A DNA stretch of 46,805 bases, from the IMG/VR virus record IMGVR_UViG_3300027736_001410, positions 1 to 46,805 of that record. One strand, given 5' to 3'. This DNA comes from a virus. This document shows positions 38,632 to 45,925 of the stretch, one piece after another; position 1 is the stretch's first letter, and every line of letters starts with the position of its first letter. The notes beneath the pieces are model-generated. The model made no database searches. It was not told the DNA's origin and was given only the letters and a program-made list of their open reading frames with translations. The translations under genes were made by a program, and so were the position numbers.

Positions 38632-39849
38632 TTATTTTTCGTCTAGATAATCCATGTTTTCGGACATATTAGTCTCAGTAGTTAGATTGCGTGTATGATG
38701 ACCACTTTGTTTTTGATCCATATTGTGTTCTTGTTCATATGTGCTCGGTAATGGTATACCAAAATCTTCATCAACTTTGCCACCCAAAGCCAATAACAAA
38801 GCACGTGCTACAACACGATCCTTCTCTTTTTCTTCTTCTGGAAGCTGACTATAAGATTGCATTGCTAACTTAGCACGTTTCAACTTCTTTTCGTCCAAAG
38901 TAGGTGTATCTAATTGTAATTGACCTTTATAGTCTGCGGCTGCTGTGACATTCCATCCTTGATGAATAGCATCACTAATCTTTTCAATATCAGTTTCACC
39001 TGCATCAATTAATCTCTTTGCGGCTTTTGCTGATTGAAGATTTGCCATCCAACCAAAGTTTGCACCAGGAGTACTACGACCATAATGATAAGCATCATCT
39101 AAAGCTTTATCACTGATTTGTGCTAGTTGTTCTACTGATAGGCTTTGATCACCTTCTGCCACACCTTGCCCTAACGGACTTTTTGGTGGAACATATTTTT
39201 TGCCAGTGCGTGGATCCACTCTTTGTGACGGGTGATTCCCGTAATCAACCTCTGCTACTGTTTCTTGACTGCCCATAACCTGATCTAACATACCAACGAT
39301 GTTAGCGGCAAGTTTACTATTCTTCTGAGCAGCCGGGTACAAACTCATAACCATTGCTGTCTTGCGTTTGTCGTTTAATGTAGGCCATGCGTTACGAATC
39401 TCTGTAGCACTAGTAATACCAGGACCAAACTTAACTGTAGGTAAGTAAGCAAAGTATGCATGTTGACCAAACGGTTGCATGTTTTTACCAGTGTATGGTT
39501 GGAAGTAAGCTGGTGTGCCATCTTTCTTCATGCCACCTGGTTTAGGACTTTCATTACGATCCTTCTCACTGCGAACAAAAATCAACACATCTTCGTCTGG
39601 GTTATAATTTTGTGTAATCTCTTTAGCTTGGAAAGGACTTTTAACTTGAATAAAATGTCCTGGTTCTACACCAGCAACTTTTGCTAGTTTTTCTTTTACA
39701 CTAAAGGGAAAAGGACGCTCTTCCTGACTATTAGTTGCGGCAACATACAAGTCAGCATTAGGGAATGCTTGACGGGCACTGTTATACAACGCCATGTGAC
39801 CAGCATGAAAGGGGTGAAAGCCACCGGGCATTATAACAATTGTTGCCAT
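38632..39849 (-). CDS. Nucleotidylyltransferase with cargo-type C-terminal modules
   Basis: This 405-residue protein starts with a HIGH-type nucleotidyltransferase (VIMPGGFHPFHAGHMALY, His15-x-Gly-His18) and GPGITSATEIRNAW as the I-S-x-T-x-I-R motif; residues 1-190 cover this domain. Two cleavage-like sites follow: VAE200|V and, after a short module, the GVAE232|G repeat. The downstream module begins SLSVEQLAQISDKALDDAYH and has helical repeats. The C-terminus ends MSENMDYLDEK. The enzyme resembles FAD-synthetase- or cytidylyltransferase-type proteins. It may be a linked enzyme that is cut by the prohead protease. Confidence 0.75.
   Translation of the reverse strand: MATIVIMPGGFHPFHAGHMALYNSARQAFPNADLYVAATNSQEERPFPFSVKEKLAKVAGVEPGHFIQVKSPFQAKEITQNYNPDEDVLIFVRSEKDRNESPKPGGMKKDGTPAYFQPYTGKNMQPFGQHAYFAYLPTVKFGPGITSATEIRNAWPTLNDKRKTAMVMSLYPAAQKNSKLAANIVGMLDQVMGSQETVAEVDYGNHPSQRVDPRTGKKYVPPKSPLGQGVAEGDQSLSVEQLAQISDKALDDAYHYGRSTPGANFGWMANLQSAKAAKRLIDAGETDIEKISDAIHQGWNVTAAADYKGQLQLDTPTLDEKKLKRAKLAMQSYSQLPEEEKEKDRVVARALLLALGGKVDEDFGIPLPSTYEQEHNMDQKQSGHHTRNLTTETNMSENMDYLDEK
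39152..39169 (-). repeat. GVAEG-type linker repeat in the nucleotidyltransferase gene
   Basis: The minus strand reads GGGCAAGGTGTGGCAGAAG, a close copy of the other GVAEG linkers, and codes G-Q-G-V-A-E-G at Glu232. Confidence 0.7.
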
Positions 39850-39850
39850 A

Positions 39851-40243
39851 TTAATAACTCAGTTTGATATATTGTACAATACCGCTATGAAAATCTTGAA
39901 CCTTTGCTCTCATCCAAACAAAGTTACCATTGATATTAACACCTTCGTTAGCATAGGCTGCTATGTTTGCCGCACTGTTTGCAGGAGCAGCCGCGTTTGC
40001 TTCTAACTCATATACATTAAACCAATCAATATCAACAGGAGTTGTTGCTAGTGAAGCTTGAATAAATATGTTTCCAGTAACGCCTGCTAAATTGATGTTA
40101 ACTGTTTGTAAATCTTTGTTGCCCAAATAGTATGCGGCTGCAGGTTGTCTTTCACCTATAACATCATAATACTGCATGTTAGCATAGACATTACCTTGCC
40201 ACGTTGTTTGCGGCAATAAAACTAGTGTGGTAGTTTGGCTCAT
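39851..40243 (-). CDS. Probable virion structural protein (130 aa)
   Basis: This 130-residue protein begins MSQTTTLVLLPQTTWQGNVYANM and is beta-rich with Ala/Asn-rich loops (NAAAPANSAANIAAYANEGVNI). No catalytic residues are seen. It has the composition of small virion or fibre-associated proteins and follows a 55-aa gene with a TAATG overlap. It stands between that gene and the nucleotidyltransferase gene. A role as a head or tail decoration protein is a guess from composition. No signal peptide or membrane segment is present. Confidence 0.6.
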   Translation of the reverse strand: MSQTTTLVLLPQTTWQGNVYANMQYYDVIGERQPAAAYYLGNKDLQTVNINLAGVTGNIFIQASLATTPVDIDWFNVYELEANAAAPANSAANIAAYANEGVNINGNFVWMRAKVQDFHSGIVQYIKLSY

Positions 40244-40410
40244 TATGCTTTTACAACCTCAACGACTACACTATCACCAACAAGTTCTTGGGCAACTTGT
40301 TCCAATGCTGATTGAATATCAGACCCAGCAATACCAGAAACATCTGAATCACTGTCTTTTACAATTTTACTGAAGGTTATTACAACCGACTCTGTTACGA
40401 TTTTTGCCAT
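40243..40410 (-). CDS. Small acidic protein (55 aa)
   Basis: This 55-residue gene begins MAKIVTESVVITFSKIVKDS and ends ELVGDSVVVEVVKA, with the stop TAA overlapping the next ATG (TAATG). It has two beta-alpha stretches, is acidic, and shows no Cys or membrane segment. A strong arrangement precedes it: the late-type box GATAAATA, TATAAT and GGAG all lie within 30 bases of the ATG. It is likely co-expressed with the 130-aa structural-type gene and may be a small virion or assembly factor. The family is not recognised. Confidence 0.65.
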   Translation of the reverse strand: MAKIVTESVVITFSKIVKDSDSDVSGIAGSDIQSALEQVAQELVGDSVVVEVVKA

Positions 40411-40431
40411 GAAAAATACTCCATTATAGAG

Positions 40432-40439
40432 TATTTATC
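40432..40439 (-). promoter_or_regulatory. T4-late-like promoter box
   Basis: GATAAATA followed by CTCTATAATGGAGTA precedes the 55-aa gene. The 20 bases are almost the same as those before the homing endonuclease (16873), which supports a shared regulatory sequence. Confidence 0.6.
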
Positions 40440-40442
40440 ATA

Positions 40443-41168
40443 TTAGACTTCTTCCGGATGCTTTTCTAATTTGTAGCGTTTTCCAAGCATTTCACCGTGC
40501 AATAATGCTAGATAGCTTAGTGTAGATTCATCATCATAGTCAATAAAATAACTAGCACTTGTCCAACGATATCGCCAACCCCAAGCAGGTTGAGTTATGT
40601 TATAGCTGCTTAACCAACATTTTAATCCAGGACTAGGATATAATCCTTTAGTACGGTCAAGTAAATCTTGCAAATCACTAATGAACACTCGTTCAATTTT
40701 CTTAGATTTTAGATAGACACGGTACTTGTGTTTGGGTTCTCTAACAAAGTTTTTTACACCTACAAACTCTGATTTTTGGACCTCTGTGTAGTTAACTTCT
40801 AATGAAGGATCGATTGCTTCTAGTGTTTTTAGATATGACAAGTCATTGGAAAACACAGCAAGAGTGTTAGATTCCAGTCTGATAGTAGATTTCTTATCTT
40901 TTTGAGATTTAATCTTCCACTCAAGTATTTTAACAAGAATAGGCAAATTTTTTTTCATTTGCGGTCGTTCTTCTTTAAAAGATCCATATATAGGATTAGT
41001 TGAATTTACTCTTTTAACTAGTTCAGCCTCATCTTTGACATACATTAACTGACGAGTACCAATAAAGGTAAGTCTCGCACGATAAGTATACTTGTTATAA
41101 TAGTCCTGATCTCTAAATTCATAAAAATCTATTCCAGGAACATTTTTAATTGACTTCAATAATCCCAT
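40443..41168 (-). CDS. Hypothetical protein (241 aa)
   Basis: I start this at ATG 41168 (MGLLKSIKNVPGIDFYEF), which has GGAGAA upstream inside the ClpA gene; an earlier in-frame ATG at 41207 lies deeper in it. The protein is soluble, Lys/Tyr-rich, with FSNDLSYLKTLEAID, KYRVYLKSKKIERVFISDLQDLL and a Trp-rich ending (AWGWRYRWTSASYFIDYDDE). I recall similar endings in conserved hypotheticals of marine T4-like phages; function unknown. Its position behind clpA suggests co-expression. No signal peptide or membrane segment is present. Confidence 0.65.
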   Translation of the reverse strand: MGLLKSIKNVPGIDFYEFRDQDYYNKYTYRARLTFIGTRQLMYVKDEAELVKRVNSTNPIYGSFKEERPQMKKNLPILVKILEWKIKSQKDKKSTIRLESNTLAVFSNDLSYLKTLEAIDPSLEVNYTEVQKSEFVGVKNFVREPKHKYRVYLKSKKIERVFISDLQDLLDRTKGLYPSPGLKCWLSSYNITQPAWGWRYRWTSASYFIDYDDESTLSYLALLHGEMLGKRYKLEKHPEEV

Positions 41169-43419
41169 TTTCTCCAACTTTCGCAGTAACTTTTTGTGAT
41201 ACGTCAAACACTATTTTATCATTTTCAAATTTTACCATAATAGTAGAATTCTTAATTCTCTCAAAAAGAATCTTCTTACTTAATGGTACTCGAATCAATT
41301 CATCAATCTTACGTGCCAGTGGTCTAGCACCCATCTTTTTGTCATAGCCCTTGTCAGCTAAGTAACCAATTGCTTCCTCACTCAAATTCAATGTAATGTT
41401 GTATTTGTCAACTAGTTGAGCCTTTAAGTCTTCAGTAAATTTAACAACAATTTTCTTAATTGCTAGGAAGTCAAGTTTATCAAATTTACAAATCAAATCA
41501 ATACGATTTCTGAATTCTGGCTTGAAGAATTCTTTCAATGCTTTATCGTCTTCACCTAGTTTTTCTTGTGATCCAAATCCAATGTTGTTGCGCTCACTAT
41601 CACTACTACCCAAGTTGCTGGTCATGATGATAATTGTATTTTTACAATTAACTTCTTTGCCGTTACTACCAGTGATACGACCTTCATCTAACATCTGTAA
41701 AAAGATGTTAAAGATATCAGGGTGTGCTTTCTCAACTTCGTCAAACAACAAAATACTATGTGGGTTCTTACTCAAGTCATTAATCAATCGTCCACCACCA
41801 ACTTGACTGTCACTAAAGCCAACATAACCAGGGGGCGGACCGATCAAACTAGATACTGAATGCTTCTCTGAATACTCACTCATATCATATTTGAGCAATG
41901 GCATGTCAAGATTCTTACCTAACAACTTAGCCAATTCTGTTTTACCTGTACCTGTTGGGCCTAAGAACAAGAAACTTGCTGTAGGTTTGTGTTCATTCCC
42001 GATGCCAGCAAATGATACATAAACACGTTCAAGTACTTTGTCAACAGTTTCATCTTGACCATACAACTTGCTTTTAACATTAACTTCAAGTGTCTGAATA
42101 CGATCCATGTTGTCACCGTTAAGTTTGTCAGCAGGAACTCCTGTGAATCTTTCTACTTGGTCAAACACAAGTTCTTTTGTGATGTTTACACCTTTGTTAC
42201 CATCAACACGTTGACGGGCACATGCTGCATCAAGCAAGTCAATACTTTTGTCAGGGTTCTTACGGTCGTGAATATAACGGTCAGCACTTTCAACAGCAGC
42301 TTTTATAGCTTCCTCAGTAATCTTAACTTCATGGAAGTCATTTAACCGTTCACTTAGTCCAGTAAGAATACGAATCGTTGTATCGTGACTTGGTTCATCG
42401 ATACTTACACGATAGAATCTACGCATCAATGCACGATCCTTCTCAAAACTATTGTAGTATTCTTCCCAAGTAGTACTAGCAATAACTTTCAGTGTTCCTT
42501 TAGTAATTGCTGGCTTAATCATGTTAGCAAAGTCAGGGCCACCCCCGGTGTTTGAACCAGCGCCACTCATAGTATGTGCTTCGTCAATAAACAGAATAGC
42601 TTTCTTTTTAGTATTCAATGCATCTAATACTTGTTTAACTTTTTCTTCAAAGTCACCACGATACTTACTACCGGCAAGTAACGATCCAATTTCGAGACTA
42701 TACACATCGTGGTTATGAATGAATTCAGGGGCACTACCGTCAGCAATACTAAGTGCTAGACCTTCTGCAATAGCCGTCTTACCCACACCCGGGTCACCAA
42801 CCATCAATACATTACTTTTAAAGCGTTTAGCAAGAACATTTGCAAGTTCGTCTAATTCTTTAGCACGACCTATCAATGGTTCAAGTTTACCTTTACGTGC
42901 CATGTCGCTCAGGTTAATAGTGTATTCTTCTAAGATTTCATCTGCTTGATCCTCTGATAGTTTAGATAGGTATTCAGCACCCTTGTAAGTTTTTTGCCAG
43001 TGAGTTAAAAACTCTTGTTTGTTGACACCGTACTTCAATAAGAAATAGTGTGCATGACTGTTGCCCTCACTAGCAATAGAAAGATACAAGTCAATTGTAG
43101 TAACTTGTCTACGACCAGTAAACAATACTTGTGTGACACTACGATTCATTACACGTTCAAGGCTGTTAGTCCTACGTGGTTGCACTTCATCTATTGTTTT
43201 GTTTGCCATTTCAATAGCATGTAAGCTATCTATGTATGAGGTAATCTCTTGAATCATCAAGTCAATTTCACATCCAAATGTATCTAAACATTTTTTAAAT
43301 GGCGGATGAGAAATCAATGCTAGCAATAGATGTTCTACTGTACAATATTGATGTTTACGCTCTTTGGCAGTATGAACTGCCTGTTCAATAATGCTTTCAA
43401 TTTCGGGTGAATTGTTCAT
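41146..43419 (-). CDS. clpA: ATP-dependent Clp protease ATPase subunit (ClpA-like)
   Basis: This 757-residue AAA+ unfoldase has the two-domain class I Clp layout. The N-terminal Clp repeat domain covers residues 1-150. D1 Walker A is GDPGVGKT (residues 208-215) with Walker B LFIDEAHTMSG. D2 carries FLFLGPTGTGKTELAKLLGK and Walker B ILLFDEVEKAHPDIFNIFLQ. It has no ClpB-type middle coiled-coil, so it is of the ClpA type. An NIGFGSQEK segment in D2 matches the ClpP-binding IGL/F loop. No ClpP is in this window, so it may dock to host ClpP. The gene shares an upstream region with dnaJ and is preceded by AAAGGAAAA. Confidence 0.95.
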   Translation of the reverse strand: MNNSPEIESIIEQAVHTAKERKHQYCTVEHLLLALISHPPFKKCLDTFGCEIDLMIQEITSYIDSLHAIEMANKTIDEVQPRRTNSLERVMNRSVTQVLFTGRRQVTTIDLYLSIASEGNSHAHYFLLKYGVNKQEFLTHWQKTYKGAEYLSKLSEDQADEILEEYTINLSDMARKGKLEPLIGRAKELDELANVLAKRFKSNVLMVGDPGVGKTAIAEGLALSIADGSAPEFIHNHDVYSLEIGSLLAGSKYRGDFEEKVKQVLDALNTKKKAILFIDEAHTMSGAGSNTGGGPDFANMIKPAITKGTLKVIASTTWEEYYNSFEKDRALMRRFYRVSIDEPSHDTTIRILTGLSERLNDFHEVKITEEAIKAAVESADRYIHDRKNPDKSIDLLDAACARQRVDGNKGVNITKELVFDQVERFTGVPADKLNGDNMDRIQTLEVNVKSKLYGQDETVDKVLERVYVSFAGIGNEHKPTASFLFLGPTGTGKTELAKLLGKNLDMPLLKYDMSEYSEKHSVSSLIGPPPGYVGFSDSQVGGGRLINDLSKNPHSILLFDEVEKAHPDIFNIFLQMLDEGRITGSNGKEVNCKNTIIIMTSNLGSSDSERNNIGFGSQEKLGEDDKALKEFFKPEFRNRIDLICKFDKLDFLAIKKIVVKFTEDLKAQLVDKYNITLNLSEEAIGYLADKGYDKKMGARPLARKIDELIRVPLSKKILFERIKNSTIMVKFENDKIVFDVSQKVTAKVGENGIIEVN

Positions 43420-43437
43420 ATTTTCCTTTTTAACTAT

Positions 43438-44244
43438 TTACTTTGATTTAGAACGCAAAATGCTTTGTGTTATTTCGTCATCTATCATATCAGGAACGAA
43501 GGGTTTTATCAAGATGATTTGGTCTCCAAAGATTGTAGACCCGGTGATTGGCATTCCCTCTCCGGCTATTTTTAAATTCATATAGGGTTGTGTTTTGGGT
43601 GGAATTCTAACTTCCAATGTTCTTCCAGATATAGTAGTAAATTCAAATGATCCTCCCACAATCAAATCTAAAATGGATACAGATTGATTACAAACTAAAT
43701 CCATTCCTCTACGTTCAAATTTTAAATGAGGCTGAACTCTAAATTCTACAATTAGACTTCCATCGGGTATAAGATTATCATACTTTACTTGTCCACCATC
43801 TGTTATGCTTTTGGGTATATCAATGTTGACTGCGTGAATTTGATTGTGTGTTTGTAGTTTCAATGGCATTGCACCACCACTATAACTTTGTTCTAATGTA
43901 ATATGAACTGACGTTCTATATGCTTGCTGTTGATTAGGATGACGTTGATGATGTTGTTTAAATACTTGCCCAAAAATATCATTGAAATCTGTTCCGTTAA
44001 AGTTAAAGTTAAATCCTCCGGGCATCCCCCCACCAAATGGGTTACCTTGTGGCATTGGGTTTTCATATTGTTGACGTTTTTGAGGGTCGGAAAGTGTATC
44101 GTATGCTGTTTGTATTTCTTGAAACCTAGCAGTATCACCTCCCTTGTCAGGGTGATGTTGACTTGCTAATTTACGGTATGCTTTTTTGATATCATCGGGA
44201 CTAGCGTTTTTAGCTACCCCCAATGTCTGATAATGATCTGCCAT
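43438..44244 (-). CDS. dnaJ: DnaJ-type co-chaperone (CbpA-like, no zinc finger)
   Basis: This 268-residue protein has an N-terminal J domain (DHYQTLGVAKNASPDDIKKA, HPD at residues 31-33), a G/F-like region with Met and Gly (NPFGGGMPGGFNFNFNG), and a C-terminal substrate-binding domain with ITDGGQVKYDNLIPDGSLIV. There is no CxxCxGxG zinc finger, so it is a class II/CbpA-type protein. It stimulates DnaK-type Hsp70. With phage ClpA it suggests a chaperone-protease module used in late infection. It has a perfect sigma70 promoter whose -10 is six bases from the ATG. Length and motifs are normal for the class. Confidence 0.95.
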   Translation of the reverse strand: MADHYQTLGVAKNASPDDIKKAYRKLASQHHPDKGGDTARFQEIQTAYDTLSDPQKRQQYENPMPQGNPFGGGMPGGFNFNFNGTDFNDIFGQVFKQHHQRHPNQQQAYRTSVHITLEQSYSGGAMPLKLQTHNQIHAVNIDIPKSITDGGQVKYDNLIPDGSLIVEFRVQPHLKFERRGMDLVCNQSVSILDLIVGGSFEFTTISGRTLEVRIPPKTQPYMNLKIAGEGMPITGSTIFGDQIILIKPFVPDMIDDEITQSILRSKSK

Positions 44245-44250
44245 TCGATG

Positions 44251-44279
44251 ATTATAGCATACAATTTGTATGCTGTCAA
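44251..44279 (-). promoter_or_regulatory. Consensus sigma70 promoter of dnaJ with palindromic spacer
   Basis: On the minus strand TTGACA (44279-44274), a 17-bp spacer and TATAAT (44256-44251) match the consensus fully. The spacer is a perfect inverted repeat (GCATACAA-A-TTGTATGC), giving an extended TGC -10 and a possible operator. Six bases separate TATAAT from ATG 44244, so the mRNA may be leaderless. Confidence 0.85.
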
Positions 44280-45239
44280 TTAATTTGGATTAGCAAAATA
44301 AATGGTAGTACCATTACCCACTGGCTGCACGGCACGGGCGTTACCGTCTGCAAAAACTGTTTTAAATTGTTGTACTTGTGCTACAGACAATTGTATTGGT
44401 TGTCTAAACAAAACCCAAGAAACAATTTGTGGATATGTTTCTTCTGTTAATTGGCGTTGTGGATTGCCCCACCATGGACGACTGTTATTTGGATTAGTAG
44501 TCGCAACACATGTACTGGGTGCACCTAGTGTACCAATCGATATTGGAGCGGTTAATCCACCACTGTATCTATATGAAGGCGCTGTGTTAAAGTTATTCAT
44601 GCCCATCATTGTTGCAATATTGAAGCTGACAGTACTTCCTGAATTTGCGCCAGTGGCATTAGCAGCCGGAATTGCATTGAACACATTAGTCCATGCACTG
44701 TTTGGTGTATTACCATTGCCAACCATACGTTGACCTAATACTAACAAGCTATCTGGATTACACAATCCATATGGACCAGTAAAATCGGCTAGTTTAAAAT
44801 AAACAAAGTGTACTTCTAAATCAGTAACTGAATTATTTACCCAATGTTCTGCGGGACCATGAAAGTGAAACTCTAGCAAGCAGTATTGACTACCACCAAA
44901 TGTAACGCTAGGCGCACATGAACCTGCGTTAGGATTGTTAAGCTTGTATGTTCCCCAGCGTGTGTTGGCTACGGGATAAGCGTTTACTCCACTAGGTGCT
45001 GTAGGTAGAGTACATACATCACCTGCACCAGTGTTACAAAATGCAGAATTTAATGTGTTTTGTGTTTGAAAAGTAAATGTAGCATTCAATCCACTGTAAC
45101 TAGTAAACTGAGCAGGACTACCCTGTACAGTAGTGGTTGTAATATTGATTGGTGTTTGACTTTGTTGTGCTGTGACAACACATGGAGCCAACATTGTTAA
45201 AAATGCTAAAATTCCTGTTAACAAATTTATTTTTTTCAT
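44280..45239 (-). CDS. Exported alpha-class carbonic anhydrase
   Basis: This 319-residue protein has a Sec signal peptide (MKKINLLTGILAFLTMLAP, cleavage near TAQ) and the alpha-carbonic anhydrase core. LLEFHFHGPAEHW carries zinc His125, His127 and Glu131, and DLEVHFVYF supplies His144; SQTPINI near the N-terminus matches the family's QSPINI. LVLGQRMVGNG, SYRYSGGLTAP and WVLFRQPIQLSVAQVQQF match the rest of the fold. It should interconvert CO2 and bicarbonate in the periplasm or outside the cell. Insertions around residues 65-110 and 210-235 make it larger than the about 220-250 aa bacterial mature forms. No other carbonate-pathway genes are seen. Confidence 0.88.
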   Translation of the reverse strand: MKKINLLTGILAFLTMLAPCVVTAQQSQTPINITTTTVQGSPAQFTSYSGLNATFTFQTQNTLNSAFCNTGAGDVCTLPTAPSGVNAYPVANTRWGTYKLNNPNAGSCAPSVTFGGSQYCLLEFHFHGPAEHWVNNSVTDLEVHFVYFKLADFTGPYGLCNPDSLLVLGQRMVGNGNTPNSAWTNVFNAIPAANATGANSGSTVSFNIATMMGMNNFNTAPSYRYSGGLTAPISIGTLGAPSTCVATTNPNNSRPWWGNPQRQLTEETYPQIVSWVLFRQPIQLSVAQVQQFKTVFADGNARAVQPVGNGTTIYFANPN

Positions 45240-45261
45240 AGTGATATTTTCCTTTGGTTAG

Positions 45262-45600
45262 TTAAGCCACGCCTGCGACTTTTTCTTTTGTGCGACCATA
45301 AGCCGCAATACCAAGAACCGCACCCATTGCGATATGGTATAAACCTGCACCTTGTAGTGTCAACGGGTTCCATTGACTTGTAACTTGTCCATGACTTAAT
45401 GCCTGTAATACTGACCACAATACTGGAAAAATTACAAAGTCACATGTGCAAGTCAACATATAAATCCATCCCATCATTGGGCGCATTTTTTTGTTAATCC
45501 AATCAGTTGCGTCCTTGTCTACTGTTACAGTAGATTCTCCGCCTTCACTCATTGCTCCACCGGAGCTTTTTATTAATTCTGCTTGATTTTGTTCTGCCAT
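45262..45600 (-). CDS. Internal-start holin (short form)
   Basis: ATG 45600 (MAEQNQAELIKSSGGAMSEG) is preceded by ACAGGAGGAATAAAA, a strong Shine-Dalgarno with proper spacing, in the middle of the longer frame. The encoded 112 residues include all three predicted TM helices. Short and long forms could act as effector and modulator, as in dual-start holins; this is inference from sequence. Confidence 0.7.
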   Translation of the reverse strand: MAEQNQAELIKSSGGAMSEGGESTVTVDKDATDWINKKMRPMMGWIYMLTCTCDFVIFPVLWSVLQALSHGQVTSQWNPLTLQGAGLYHIAMGAVLGIAAYGRTKEKVAGVA

Positions 45601-45924
45601 TTTTATTCCTCCTGTATTATTTGTGGTATTTCCGAAGACAGGCGTTGTCGCTCCAAAGCCTGAACTTCCGCCAAAGCCTGTTGTAATCGTTGTTGATGAA
45701 CTATTTGAACTGGATGAGCTGAATCCTCCTGACGACGGTGCGCCAAATGTTGCTGATCCTGTCGGAAATCCTGTTGTTGTATTGTCACTTGATGTTCCTC
45801 CAAATGTGCTACCTTGTGGGATTGCTGTTATTGTTATATCACTTGCCATCATGTCATGATGGTCATCACTTTTTGCAATTAGATTGTCATCTGATCCTGA
45901 TTTTTTTGCTAACAGTGTTGCCAT
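45262..45924 (-). CDS. 3-TM holin fused in frame to an FG-rich low-complexity region
   Basis: This 220-residue frame has two parts. Residues 1-108 are low-complexity Ser/Thr/Gly/Phe with repeated (T/G/V)FG motifs (STFGGTSS, SATFGAPSSGGFSSSSSN, GFGGSSGFGA). Residues 109-220 are a holin like the three-TM gene-transfer-agent family: DWINKKMRPMMGWIYMLTC, FPVLWSVLQ, WNPLTLQGAGLYHIAMGAVLG and AAYGRTKEK. The holin half begins at ATG 45600 with a near-perfect AGGAGGA ribosome binding site, so two products are likely: the long form and the 112-residue holin. Holins make membrane holes at lysis. The FG-like extension is not part of the known family. Confidence 0.85.
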   Translation of the reverse strand: MATLLAKKSGSDDNLIAKSDDHHDMMASDITITAIPQGSTFGGTSSDNTTTGFPTGSATFGAPSSGGFSSSSSNSSSTTITTGFGGSSGFGATTPVFGNTTNNTGGIKMAEQNQAELIKSSGGAMSEGGESTVTVDKDATDWINKKMRPMMGWIYMLTCTCDFVIFPVLWSVLQALSHGQVTSQWNPLTLQGAGLYHIAMGAVLGIAAYGRTKEKVAGVA

Positions 45925-45925
45925 T

